Source: Brevibacillus thermoruber 423 (GTDB lineage: Bacteria > Bacillota > Bacilli > Brevibacillales > Brevibacillaceae). From it: a stretch of 64,000 bases of DNA. Below are positions 53,506-61,871 of the stretch, one piece after another (the first letter of the stretch is position 1; each line of letters begins with the position of its first letter). The translations under genes and the position numbers were made by a program. The notes under the pieces are model-generated. The model ran no database searches. It was not told the origin of the DNA and saw only the letters and a program-made list of their open reading frames with translations. The stretch spans positions 440,258 through 504,257 of the forward strand of contig NZ_KE695651.1 in the NCBI RefSeq assembly GCF_000454065.1, given 5' to 3'.

Positions 53506-54551
53506 AAGGAAAGCTCTTCCTGCGCCACGCGGCGGGCATCGTGTTTGTGCTGGGATTCTTTACCGTGTGCTGGTCGGCCGCCTATTTCCTGACGTCGCTG
53601 TACGCCGGCGGGCTGACCAACCAGATGCCCGATTACGTCAGGCAGCTCGTCACCGTGATGCTCGGCTATGTGCTGGCGGGAATGGTGATGGCTGTCATCG
53701 GCTTCTTCGCCCGCTCCAAACAAAGAGCGGTGTGGCAGTCGCTGTACGATGCCCTGCGGCGAATCGCCAAGGGGGATTTCAACGTCAACCTGCAGGTCAA
53801 GCCGGGCGAACACCATCCGCTCGGACAGCTTGTCGAGAGCATCAACCACATGGCCGTCGAGCTGAGCCAAATGGAGAAAATGCGCCAGGAGTTCATCTCC
53901 AACGTCTCCCACGAGATCCAGTCGCCGCTCACCTCCATCAGCGGGTTTGCCCGGGCGCTGCAAAACGACCGGCTCAGCCGGGAGGAGCGCCTGCATTATC
54001 TCGGCATCATCGAGACGGAATGCCAACGCCTGTCGAAGCTGAGCGAGAACCTGCTGAAGCTCACGTCCCTGGAGTCGGACCATCATCCGTTCGAGCCGAA
54101 GCGCTACCGCCTGGACCGTCAATTGCGGCAGGTGATCCTCGCCTGCGAACCGCAGTGGGTGGACAAAGCGATCGACATGGACGTGTCCCTGGAGGAAGTG
54201 AACGTCGTCGCCGATGAAGAACTGATGAGCCAGGTGTGGGTCAACCTGCTTCACAACAGTGTGAAATTTACCCCAAACGGCGGGAGCATCACCATCCGGT
54301 TGGAGCGGAACGGGCAGGACGTGATCGTATGCGTTGCCGACACCGGCATCGGCATCGCGGAGGAGGATCAGCCGCATCTATTCGAACGCTTTTACAAGGC
54401 CGACAAATCGCGCAATCGCTCCAGCGGCGGCAGCGGGCTCGGTCTGTCCATCGTGAAGAAAATCGTCGACATGCATCACGGAACCATCAGCGTGAAGAGC
54501 AAACCGGGGGAAGGGGCGGCCTTTACCGTTACGCTGCCCGTTGAGCCGTAG
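53502..54551 (+). CDS. Sensor histidine kinase
   Basis: A 349-residue membrane kinase with two transmembrane helices (about 11-34 and 49-70) and only a short extracytoplasmic loop, so it may sense within the membrane or through the exporter. A HAMP-like linker precedes the dimerisation domain with His137 ('ISNVSHEIQSPLTSI'); the ATPase domain has 'NLLHNSVKF' (N box), 'DTGIGI' (G1) and 'GGSGLGLSIVKKI' (G2). The short loop resembles intramembrane-sensing kinases paired with ABC exporters (BceS type), although the exporter here is a different class. Confidence 0.93.
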   Translation: MKGKLFLRHAAGIVFVLGFFTVCWSAAYFLTSLYAGGLTNQMPDYVRQLVTVMLGYVLAGMVMAVIGFFARSKQRAVWQSLYDALRRIAKGDFNVNLQVKPGEHHPLGQLVESINHMAVELSQMEKMRQEFISNVSHEIQSPLTSISGFARALQNDRLSREERLHYLGIIETECQRLSKLSENLLKLTSLESDHHPFEPKRYRLDRQLRQVILACEPQWVDKAIDMDVSLEEVNVVADEELMSQVWVNLLHNSVKFTPNGGSITIRLERNGQDVIVCVADTGIGIAEEDQPHLFERFYKADKSRNRSSGGSGLGLSIVKKIVDMHHGTISVKSKPGEGAAFTVTLPVEP

Positions 54552-54632
54552 CGGGCCTTCCGCTCCGCAGGACTTGAAGTTCGGACGGCCGACAGGGAGG
54601 AACGGCTGCGGAGGGCAGATGCTATCACTGGC

Positions 54633-54673
54633 AAAAAAACAAGCTGATCTCGTCACGGAGATCAGCTTGTTTG
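54633..54673. terminator. Bidirectional terminator between histidine kinase and trhO
   Basis: ACAAGCTGATCTC / GAGATCAGCTTGT perfect 13-bp stem with a six-base loop; A run upstream and T's downstream serve both converging transcripts. Confidence 0.9.
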
Positions 54674-54678
54674 CCTGT

Positions 54679-55632
54679 TTACGCCTGGGAGCCGGCTGTC
54701 TGCAGCTTGGCGTTTTCTTCTTCCACGTAGCGGTTGCGCGGATGCTCGCGGCATTCGTCGGAGCAGGAACGCTTGTACTTCACTTCGCATTCCGGGCAGC
54801 AGAAGTGCTGCTTGTTGCAGAACGGGTTGGCGCAGTTGACGTAGCGGTCTTCCGGCTTGCCGCAGTAGTAGCAGCGGCCGATGACCGTGTCTTCCTCGGT
54901 GTGGTTGATCTTCACGGAGATGCGCTCGTCAAAGACGTAGCATTTTCCGTCCCACAGGCGCCCTTTCACCTCGGGGTCCTTGCCGTAGGTGACGATGCCG
55001 CCGTGCAGTTGGTACACATCCTTGAAGCCTTCCTTCAGCAGGATGCCGGTCAGCTTTTCGCAGCGGATGCCGCCGGTGCAGTAGGTGAGCACCTTCTTGT
55101 CCTTGAACTGGCCCAGGTTCTCGCGGATCCACTGCGGAAACTCGCGGGAAGAGCGCACGCCCGGCTTGATGGCGCCGCGGAAGTGACCCAGCTCGTACTC
55201 GTAATCGTTGCGGCCGTCGATGACGACCACATCGTCCCGCTGCAGCATTTCATAGAATTCTTTCGGCGTCAGGTACTTGCCCGTCAGTTCGGTCGGGCTG
55301 AAATCGTCTTCCAGACGCCAGGTGACCAACTCTTTTTTCGCGCGAACAAACATTTTCTTGAACGCATGTCCGTCCGCTTCATCTATCTTAAACCAGATGT
55401 CCGCAAAACGCGGATCCTTGCGAACGAATTCCATGTACGCGTCGGTCTGTTCGATGGTGCCGGACACCGTGCCGTTCAGGCCCTCCGGCGCGACGATGAT
55501 GCGCCCTTTCAGTCCGAGCTCCTTGCAGAACTTGAGGTGTTCCGCCGCGTATTCCTCGTAGTCGTCAAGCTGGACGTACTTGTAGTAAAGCAAAACACGA
55601 TACGGTTTTTGTACTTGCAAGGTACAATTCAC
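54679..55632 (-). CDS. trhO: tRNA uridine(34) hydroxylase (rhodanese family)
   Basis: TrhO/YbfQ proteins hydroxylate uridine 34 of some tRNAs, the step before 5-methoxyuridine formation. The 317-residue product has the N-terminal acylphosphatase-like domain ('[19 protein letters not shown]'), the rhodanese domain with active-site loop '[11 protein letters not shown]' and a C-terminal zinc-binding region with many cysteines ('[19 protein letters not shown]', '[13 protein letters not shown]'). The start may be GTG 55632 or TTG 55620; AAGGAAGG lies before both. A minus-strand TATAAT (55672-55677) precedes it. Confidence 0.93.
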   Translation of the reverse strand: MNCTLQVQKPYRVLLYYKYVQLDDYEEYAAEHLKFCKELGLKGRIIVAPEGLNGTVSGTIEQTDAYMEFVRKDPRFADIWFKIDEADGHAFKKMFVRAKKELVTWRLEDDFSPTELTGKYLTPKEFYEMLQRDDVVVIDGRNDYEYELGHFRGAIKPGVRSSREFPQWIRENLGQFKDKKVLTYCTGGIRCEKLTGILLKEGFKDVYQLHGGIVTYGKDPEVKGRLWDGKCYVFDERISVKINHTEEDTVIGRCYYCGKPEDRYVNCANPFCNKQHFCCPECEVKYKRSCSDECREHPRNRYVEEENAKLQTAGSQA

Positions 55633-55741
55633 CCTTCCTTCTATTCTTATTGAATTTTTGACGCAACCGTGATTATATCACATTGCGCCGAAAAATGCCG
55701 AAAAAATGTCAGGAAGGATGTGACCATTTGATGTCCGCCGG

Positions 55742-56437
55742 TCACGCGTGAGCCGCAAACGTCCGCACATGGTCCAGTATGTCCGTATATAGCCGGGTGT
55801 GGTAGTACATGCCCAACTGCATGCCGCGTTCCACCAGCGGCTTGTTGTCGCCCGCGTACACCTGGGCGACCACTTCGTAGATTTCGTTGGCATGCGTGAC
55901 ATCCAGGGTCTCGTGGTCGGTAAAATGGGCCAGATCGGCCGTGCCGCCGTACGCGGAGGCGGCGTAGGCGCCGACGAGCGGAGAGACGCGGGCCACAATC
56001 TCTTCAATCACGCCGAGGGCGGCCAGTCCCTCCGGGTAGGGGTAGTGCAGGCAGAGATCGGTGACGGCGCGGTTGTACGCCAGTACGGGAATGATCGGAC
56101 GGCTCGCTTCCCGTTCGGCGTCCGTCACGCCGATACCGCGCAAAAAGAGCTTGTACGTTTCCAGGTGCACATGCGCTGCGTTTATCCGGCCGTGCTCTTC
56201 AAACAGGTTTTCCACCAGCGGCATGCGCAGCCGGTAATCAGGCAGATTGGTCAGGATGGCGGACAAAAAGCGGGGGAAATGCTCCACGACGTGATAGATC
56301 TGCAGGGCCGCTTCCTTGGCCTGCGCCGAGGAAAACGTTTGGTCGTGCAGCGCGAGAAACAGCGGATGCCGCTCCACCTCGTGCCGGGCAAAGAGCTGCT
56401 GCGCCAGGTGCTTCACTTCCGTGTATGCATTTGTCAT
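55742..56437 (-). CDS. CADD-like haem-oxygenase-fold di-metal oxidase/oxygenase (HDO superfamily)
   Basis: A 231-residue all-alpha protein. The full ligand set of HDO enzymes can be placed: Glu81 in 'LFEEHGRINAAH', His89, Glu145/146 in 'GVIEEIV', and His175-x3-Asp179-x2-His182 in 'DHETLDVTH'. Length and positions nearly match Chlamydia CADD. The position of the CADD self-sacrificing Tyr27 is Phe27 here, so chemistry like CADD pABA synthesis is unlikely. Related enzymes (UndA, BesC, PolF) cleave C-C bonds or desaturate amino acids and fatty acids. Last gene of a four-gene minus operon; ATG 56437 follows AGGAGGG. Confidence 0.8.
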   Translation of the reverse strand: MTNAYTEVKHLAQQLFARHEVERHPLFLALHDQTFSSAQAKEAALQIYHVVEHFPRFLSAILTNLPDYRLRMPLVENLFEEHGRINAAHVHLETYKLFLRGIGVTDAEREASRPIIPVLAYNRAVTDLCLHYPYPEGLAALGVIEEIVARVSPLVGAYAASAYGGTADLAHFTDHETLDVTHANEIYEVVAQVYAGDNKPLVERGMQLGMYYHTRLYTDILDHVRTFAAHA

Positions 56438-56447
56438 CGAATCCCTC

Positions 56448-57452
56448 CTACAGTAAGGTGAGTTCGCGGGCGTCCAGAGCCAGGCCGGGCGGGACATCTC
56501 CGTAGGCGTAGGCGGTGGAGCCCAGCTTGATGAACAGCGGGTGGCGATACGTCTCCGCCAGTTCCGGGGAGACGCCGGCAAAGACGTAGGGATACTCCTG
56601 CCGGTGAAAGCGGGCCAGATAGGCGAAAAACGCCCGCCGCCCGTCTTCCCCGTCCGCGCAGGCGTAATAGGCGAGATAGGCGTGCGGAAACGGCTCGCCG
56701 GGACCGGGCAGGGAAGCGGTCCCGCGCCACCGGCAGGCGGCATGGATCAGGCGCAGCGGGAGAGGGAGCGAACGGGTGACGACCAGCCGGCGCTCCGCCG
56801 ATTGGTCGATGACTTTGCAGACGGCGCGCAGTTTCCCGCCGTCATGCAGGCCCAAAAACCAGCCATCCCGGCGCAAAAAGCGGGCGCGGTCGGCGTACGC
56901 AAACGCAGTGCCCGCCGCCCAGCGCTCGTAATGGGACCACGCTTCCTCGCCGTCGTTCGGACAGACGCGCGGCCAGTCTCCGTTCACCGGCCAGAACAGC
57001 GGCACGCCAAGGTGGACGGTGCGGCCGATGGGAACCGCCGGCGGGAACACGCTGTTTGCCCGCGTCAGCGGCGAGCGGTGCCGGCTGCTGTCCAGGACGA
57101 CGGCAAACACCCAGCGGCACGCTTGGCGCAGGCTCTCCACGGCATGACCCGCCAGCCGCTGAAAGGCGCGGGTGCCGGTATAGTCAGGGTGAATCCTGAC
57201 ATCGTGCAGGTAGAACACGGGTTCAGCCCGGCCGTTCAGAAAGCGGACCTGCCGCGTCACCCCGAAGCAGCCGATCAACCGGCCGCGGCGCCACAGCCCC
57301 GTGTACCGCGATTCCCCCCAGCTCTCTCCCAGCCGGAAGAAATCGGGGGAGCGATCCACAACAAACAGGTCGCTGCCCGTATCCGTCGCATGGGCCAGGG
57401 CCAAGAGCGCGTTGTTGTGTTCCATCGTCAATGGTGATGTCGTGTAGTTCAT
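56448..57452 (-). CDS. GNAT-like N-acyltransferase
   Basis: A 334-residue protein whose first half resembles GNAT acyltransferases: 'GRLIGCFGVTRQVRFLNG' followed by 'FYLHDVRIHPDYTGTRAFQRL', where the acetyl-CoA loop is a degenerate form of RGxG. The second half ('AFAYADRARFLRRDGWFLGL' onward) looks like a second GNAT-like unit. Acyl donor and acceptor unknown. It overlaps the DUF3419 gene upstream by four bases and is ten bases from the oxidase gene. Confidence 0.7.
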   Translation of the reverse strand: MNYTTSPLTMEHNNALLALAHATDTGSDLFVVDRSPDFFRLGESWGESRYTGLWRRGRLIGCFGVTRQVRFLNGRAEPVFYLHDVRIHPDYTGTRAFQRLAGHAVESLRQACRWVFAVVLDSSRHRSPLTRANSVFPPAVPIGRTVHLGVPLFWPVNGDWPRVCPNDGEEAWSHYERWAAGTAFAYADRARFLRRDGWFLGLHDGGKLRAVCKVIDQSAERRLVVTRSLPLPLRLIHAACRWRGTASLPGPGEPFPHAYLAYYACADGEDGRRAFFAYLARFHRQEYPYVFAGVSPELAETYRHPLFIKLGSTAYAYGDVPPGLALDARELTLL

Positions 57453-58540
57453 CTCAGCACACCCACGGTAATCTGCCGGTACATCATCGACCGATCAAGG
57501 CCGGTCATCTCCCGGGAACACGCTTCGTCCACCGCTAGCCGCTCCCGAAATGCCTCGGGCAGGGGAGGAGCGGACAGCATGTTGCGGTACAGCAAGACCG
57601 CTTCCCGGCTTTTGGCCCCGAGCACGGCGGCGCAAATCGCCGCCCGCTGCGATTCGTCCGACCAGTCGAAAACATTGGAGAGGAAAAAGGCGTCGATGCC
57701 CTGCATCTGCGGCAGCGCCTGCTGCAGGGAGAGCGGCAGCACCCGCAGTTTGTGCAGGTTGCGCTTCGCCGCGGCAAAGCCCTCCTCGCTCAAGTAGTGG
57801 GGAGCTCCTTCCGGTCTGTCGAGCAGGTACGTGCCAAACATGAGCTGGGTGAAAAAATAGTTGTTGCCGATCAACCGTCTCTCCAGCTCTCTTCTGAACA
57901 TCATGTCAAAAAATGCGCCAAAGTCCTGTTCCCTGGCCTGGGCAAACATGTGGGCAGGGAAGAACTGCAGGTGGGTGGTTTTGCTCAGCAAAAGACGCAC
58001 GGCTGTGCGCCAGGCGTCTGTGTTCAGGTAGCGCTCGCGAAAGGCGGCTTGCTCGTCCAAGGTGCGGCAGGACAGCAGCTCCTGCCAGACCTCGTCCCCG
58101 TAGAGGTTGAGGCGAATATTTTGGCTGATGAACCGGTAGAAACGCTCCGTCGCGCCGCACTGATTCACGCCAAGCGTCAGCAGGTGCGGATGGCGGTCCC
58201 AAAAGGAGCGGGCGTATTCGGGGAGCAGCGGCGACAGGCGGCGGTACGTTTCCTGCCGGTCCGTCCCGTCCGTCTCTCCCGCGAACGCCAGGTATTCCTC
58301 GCGGCTCAATGCCCCGATGGCCGCCTTTTTCAATTCGATCAGCGCGGCCTGTGCGGGGTTGACATCTATCGCGTAGATTGTCTGCACATCGTCGCGCAGC
58401 AGGGAAAACGCCGTACACCCCCCGGACCCGACGACGGCGATCGTCTCCGGATGGTACCGGTCCGCAAGCGTTCGTTCCACCATGCTGTCTTCGCGAATCT
58501 GAGCAAAATACAGGTCAGTCACGGGCAGCTCCCTCCTCAA
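57449..58540 (-). CDS. BtaA-like (DUF3419) S-adenosylmethionine 3-amino-3-carboxypropyl transferase
   Basis: A 363-residue protein of the DUF3419 family. Its N-terminal 'YFAQIREDSMVE' is the family signature, the SAM-binding motif is 'VVGSGGCTAF' (about 36-45), followed by 'AIDVNPAQAALIELKK'. BtaA in Rhodobacter moves the 3-amino-3-carboxypropyl group of SAM to diacylglycerol, giving homoserine-type betaine lipid precursors. No BtaB methyltransferase is present here, so the product is probably different. It overlaps the GNAT-like gene upstream by 26 bases and the next gene by four, hence tight coupling. Confidence 0.8.
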   Translation of the reverse strand: MRRELPVTDLYFAQIREDSMVERTLADRYHPETIAVVGSGGCTAFSLLRDDVQTIYAIDVNPAQAALIELKKAAIGALSREEYLAFAGETDGTDRQETYRRLSPLLPEYARSFWDRHPHLLTLGVNQCGATERFYRFISQNIRLNLYGDEVWQELLSCRTLDEQAAFRERYLNTDAWRTAVRLLLSKTTHLQFFPAHMFAQAREQDFGAFFDMMFRRELERRLIGNNYFFTQLMFGTYLLDRPEGAPHYLSEEGFAAAKRNLHKLRVLPLSLQQALPQMQGIDAFFLSNVFDWSDESQRAAICAAVLGAKSREAVLLYRNMLSAPPLPEAFRERLAVDEACSREMTGLDRSMMYRQITVGVLR

Positions 58541-59252
58541 ATTTTCGCAGCATCACCGGCCGAAACCGCTCCCAGTGCGCGAGCATCAGCCGGCCGCGTT
58601 CCATCTCCCGCATGAGACGGGAGCGGGATGAAGCATCCGCGGGGCAGGTGAGCAGCAGGATCTGGCTGTCTCCCCGGTCCAGCCGCACGCCCCTGGCGTG
58701 CAGCCAGGTCATGACCGCATCGCTGCCGGCCGCCGCGCGGTACAGGGTATGGCTGCCGCGCGAAGACAGGTTGTCCGGCCTGAATCCCTCGATATGCGCA
58801 ATCCGTTCGACGAAGACGTGGGCCGTTTGCCGAACGGTCAGGGGGATTTTGCGGGTTTGGAGAAGCGGGTACGACCGCTGAAACAGGGTTTTGCAGACGA
58901 GCAGCAGGTCGGGATTCTGCAGTTCGGCCATGAAGTGAAGCGTCTCGTCCGGCCATGTGTCCATCGCGCTGCGGAAGAAGTGGAACAGCATCTGCAGATA
59001 GGCCTTCCGCCGGGAGTACAGGGGGCCCAGGTAGACAAACCAGCCCTGGTCCGTCCGAAACCGCTGCATCAATTGAAAGGCGGCCAGTCCGGATTCGTCA
59101 TGGGCCATCAGCACTGCGTCATACAGGGGGAAGCGTTCCGTCAGGTAGGCGGTTTGGTCGCAGTGGGGAAAAGCGCTGTTGGCGGTCTCCACACATGCCT
59201 GTCTGTCGGCGGCGGACAGGGAGGAGAGCAGGCGGTAGGAAAACTGGATCAT
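58515..59252 (-). CDS. GNAT-like protein, first gene of the DUF3419/HDO operon
   Basis: A 245-residue soluble protein. Segments 'DAVLMAHDESGLAAFQLMQRF' (in part) and 'GWFVYLGPLYSRRKAYLQML' follow the strand-helix pattern of GNAT motif A, but the canonical RxxGxG is not clear, so acyltransfer is only probable. ATG 59252 follows GGAAAGGGTGGGG; a longer TTG start is possible. It is read from the promoter at 59293-59322. Confidence 0.6.
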   Translation of the reverse strand: MIQFSYRLLSSLSAADRQACVETANSAFPHCDQTAYLTERFPLYDAVLMAHDESGLAAFQLMQRFRTDQGWFVYLGPLYSRRKAYLQMLFHFFRSAMDTWPDETLHFMAELQNPDLLLVCKTLFQRSYPLLQTRKIPLTVRQTAHVFVERIAHIEGFRPDNLSSRGSHTLYRAAAGSDAVMTWLHARGVRLDRGDSQILLLTCPADASSRSRLMREMERGRLMLAHWERFRPVMLRKFEEGAARD

Positions 59253-59292
59253 GGTCCCCACCCTTTCCAAAATTTTCGCGCGTCTCCATCCG

Positions 59293-59322
59293 ATTGTAAA
59301 TCTTCTGACGCTTCGCTGACAA
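59293..59322 (-). promoter_or_regulatory. Sigma-A promoter of the GNAT/DUF3419/GNAT/HDO operon
   Basis: On the minus strand TTGTCA (59317-59322), 18-bp spacer, TACAAT (59293-59298); five of six bases match in each box. Transcription would begin about 35 bases before the first start codon. Confidence 0.7.
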
Positions 59323-59396
59323 GCACACTGGAAATGGGTCTTCGGTCCCGTTTCTTTTTGGCCAGTCTTGTGTTACATACACAGCCACCCTATCGA

Positions 59397-59453
59397 AATC
59401 AATATCTTGTGTCGAATTTGTCGAAAAATTTATCAGCTTGCTAGATATAGTGG
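59397..59453 (+). promoter_or_regulatory. Tandem NrdR-like boxes upstream of nrdA
   Basis: Compared with the NrdR consensus ACACWATATATWGTGT, 59397-59412 matches 13 of 16 positions and 59438-59453 matches 11 of 16. The two starts are 41 bp apart, four helical turns, as expected for cooperative NrdR binding. The second box includes a TATAGT that could be the -10 element, so binding would block the promoter. nrdR itself is not in the window. Confidence 0.6.
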
Positions 59454-59549
59454 CATCCTGTACACTATGAAAAAGGTTCACGACATCTCGCCAGCCCTCT
59501 TTTTTCCTGGAAGGTGCGCGAGAAACACGGGAGAGGCAGGGGTGGCCCT

Positions 59550-61799
59550 ATGAGCGCAGTAAGCACCATTCAAATCGTCAAGCGCAGCGGCGAGACGGAG
59601 GACCTCCGCATCGACAAGCTGAAAAAGGTGATCGGCTTTGCGTGCGCCCATTATCCCGCATGCGATCCGCTCGAACTGGAGATGGACGCCTGCATTCAGT
59701 TTCGCGATCGCATGACGACCAAGGAAATCCAGCGGATCGTCATGCAGACCGCCGTCGAGAAGACCAGTGTGGACAACCCGGACTGGCAGTTTGTGGCCGC
59801 CCGCCTGCTGGCGTACGACCTGTACAAGGACGCCGCCATCAACCGCGGGTACCGCGGCCATTTCGGATACGGCGACTTTGCGCAGCTCATACATACATTG
59901 ACGGATAAAGGCCTCTACGGCACGTATCTGACGGAAACATACACGGATTTCGAATTGGCGGAATTGGGGGCGTACATCAAGCCGGAGCGGGACGAGCTGT
60001 TCAACTATGCAGGCCTGCGCCTGCTGGCCGACCGGTACCTGATCAAGGACTTTGGCGGCGGCGTGATGGAACTGCCGCAGGAGCGATTCATGGTCATCGC
60101 CATGCACCTGGCGATGAAGGAAAAGGACCGCCTGAAACACGCCAAGGACTTTTACGACATTCTCTCCAAGCTGGAGATTACGGTGGCGACGCCGACCCTG
60201 TCCAACGCCGGGACGCCGTTTCACCAACTGTCCTCCTGCTTCATCGACACGGTGGACGACTCGCTGTCCGGCATCATGAATACGGCCGGGGCCACGTCGA
60301 TGGTTTCCAAGTATGGCGGCGGCGTGGGCATCTACCTGGGCAAGGTGCGCAGCCGCGGCGCGTCCATTCGCGGCCACAAGGGGGCATCCGGCGGCATCGT
60401 GCCGTGGACCCGCCTGTACAACCAGATCGCCATCAGCGTCGACCAGTTGGGGACGCGGGCCGGAGCCTTCGCCATCTACCTCGACGTCTGGCATGCCGAC
60501 ATTCTGGACTTTTTGAACCTGAAGACAAACAACGGCGACGACCGCATGAAGGCGCACGACATCTTCCCCGGCGTCTGCATCCCGGACTTGTTCATGCGGC
60601 GGGTCAAGGAGCGGGGGATGTGGTACCTGTTCGACCCGCATGAGATTCGCCAGGTGATGGGCTTTTCGCTGGAGGACTTCTACGGCGAAGAATTTGAACG
60701 GCGCTACGAGCTGTGCGTCAGCGAAGAGCGCCTGGCGATCAAGACGGAAATCCCGGCCATCGAGATCATGAAGCGGATCATGTCCAGCGCGTTTGAGACG
60801 GGTACGCCGTTCATCTTTTACCGGGACACGGTCAACCGCGCCAACCCGAACAAGCACGCGGGCATGGTGTACAGTTCCAATTTGTGTACCGAAATCATGC
60901 AAAACATGAGCCCCACGGTCTTCGCCGGCGAGGAGCTGGAGGATGGCGACGTGGTGCTGCGCTACAAACCGGGCGATTTTGTCGTGTGCAACCTCTCTTC
61001 GCTCAACCTGGGCCGCATCCGCTCGATGGACGACATCGCCCGGATCGTGCCGATCCAGATGCGGATGCTGGACAATGTGATTGATCTCAACTACTATCCT
61101 GTCAAACAGGCGGCGGTCACCAACCGGAAGTACCGCGCCGTCGGACTGGGGACGAGCGGCTACCATCAGTACCTGGCGCAGCACGGCATCAAGTGGGAGA
61201 GCGACGAGCACGTCGAGACGGCGGACAAGCTGTATGAGGAAATCGCCTACCACGCCATCAATGCGTCGATGGAACTGGCCAAAGAGAAAGGGACGTACGC
61301 CGTGTTCGAGGGCAGCGAGTGGCACACCGGCGAATACTTCGACCGCCGCGGCTATACGGATGAACGCTGGACCGAGCTGAAACGGGACGTCGCCCAATTT
61401 GGGATGCGCAACGCCTGGACGTTTGCCGTCGCGCCAACGGGCACGACCAGCCTGATCGCCGGCTCCACCGCGTCGACGGACCCGGTCTACGCCAAGTTTT
61501 TCGTGGAGGAAAAACGGAGCGGCAACATCCCGCAGACCGCGCCCAACCTGAATGACAAAACCTTCTTTTACTACAAGGAAGCGCACCGGATCGACCAGCG
61601 CTGGTCCATCAAGGCGGCGGGGGCGAGACAGCGGCACATCGACCAGTCGCAGTCGTTCAACCTGTACATCACACCCGAGATTACCGCGCCGGAGTTTCTC
61701 GACCTGTACATCCAGGCGTGGGAAAACGGATTGAAGACGATTTACTACGTGCGCAACCAATCCGTCGACGTGGAAGACTGCGTGAGCTGTTCCGCTTGA
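59550..61799 (+). CDS. nrdA: Class Ia ribonucleoside-diphosphate reductase alpha subunit
   Basis: The 749-residue catalytic subunit reduces ribonucleotides to deoxyribonucleotides. An N-terminal ATP-cone (residues about 5-90, 'RSGETEDLRIDKLKKVI') allows dATP feedback. Catalytic-barrel motifs include 'PTLSNAGTPFHQLSSCFI' (redox Cys), 'NLCTEI', and 'PTGTTSLIAGSTASTDP'. The C-terminus ends in 'EDCVSCSA', the swinging cysteine pair. ATG 59550 follows AGGGGTGG; an in-frame upstream start at 59514 is less likely. Bacillus uses class Ib nrdEF, so a class Ia enzyme marks a different lineage or replacement. Confidence 0.95.
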   Translation: MSAVSTIQIVKRSGETEDLRIDKLKKVIGFACAHYPACDPLELEMDACIQFRDRMTTKEIQRIVMQTAVEKTSVDNPDWQFVAARLLAYDLYKDAAINRGYRGHFGYGDFAQLIHTLTDKGLYGTYLTETYTDFELAELGAYIKPERDELFNYAGLRLLADRYLIKDFGGGVMELPQERFMVIAMHLAMKEKDRLKHAKDFYDILSKLEITVATPTLSNAGTPFHQLSSCFIDTVDDSLSGIMNTAGATSMVSKYGGGVGIYLGKVRSRGASIRGHKGASGGIVPWTRLYNQIAISVDQLGTRAGAFAIYLDVWHADILDFLNLKTNNGDDRMKAHDIFPGVCIPDLFMRRVKERGMWYLFDPHEIRQVMGFSLEDFYGEEFERRYELCVSEERLAIKTEIPAIEIMKRIMSSAFETGTPFIFYRDTVNRANPNKHAGMVYSSNLCTEIMQNMSPTVFAGEELEDGDVVLRYKPGDFVVCNLSSLNLGRIRSMDDIARIVPIQMRMLDNVIDLNYYPVKQAAVTNRKYRAVGLGTSGYHQYLAQHGIKWESDEHVETADKLYEEIAYHAINASMELAKEKGTYAVFEGSEWHTGEYFDRRGYTDERWTELKRDVAQFGMRNAWTFAVAPTGTTSLIAGSTASTDPVYAKFFVEEKRSGNIPQTAPNLNDKTFFYYKEAHRIDQRWSIKAAGARQRHIDQSQSFNLYITPEITAPEFLDLYIQAWENGLKTIYYVRNQSVDVEDCVSCSA

Positions 61800-61871
61800 C
61801 GACAAGCGCATACGCCGGTTCCCCGGTCTCTGTTGGCCGGGGAATCGAATTGCCGGAGGAGTGTGACACGC

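Noticed and set aside
59462-59477. ACACTATG... as a further NrdR box
   Set aside because: 11 of 16 matches but 24 bp from the preceding box, which does not fit helical phasing; reported only as a weaker site.
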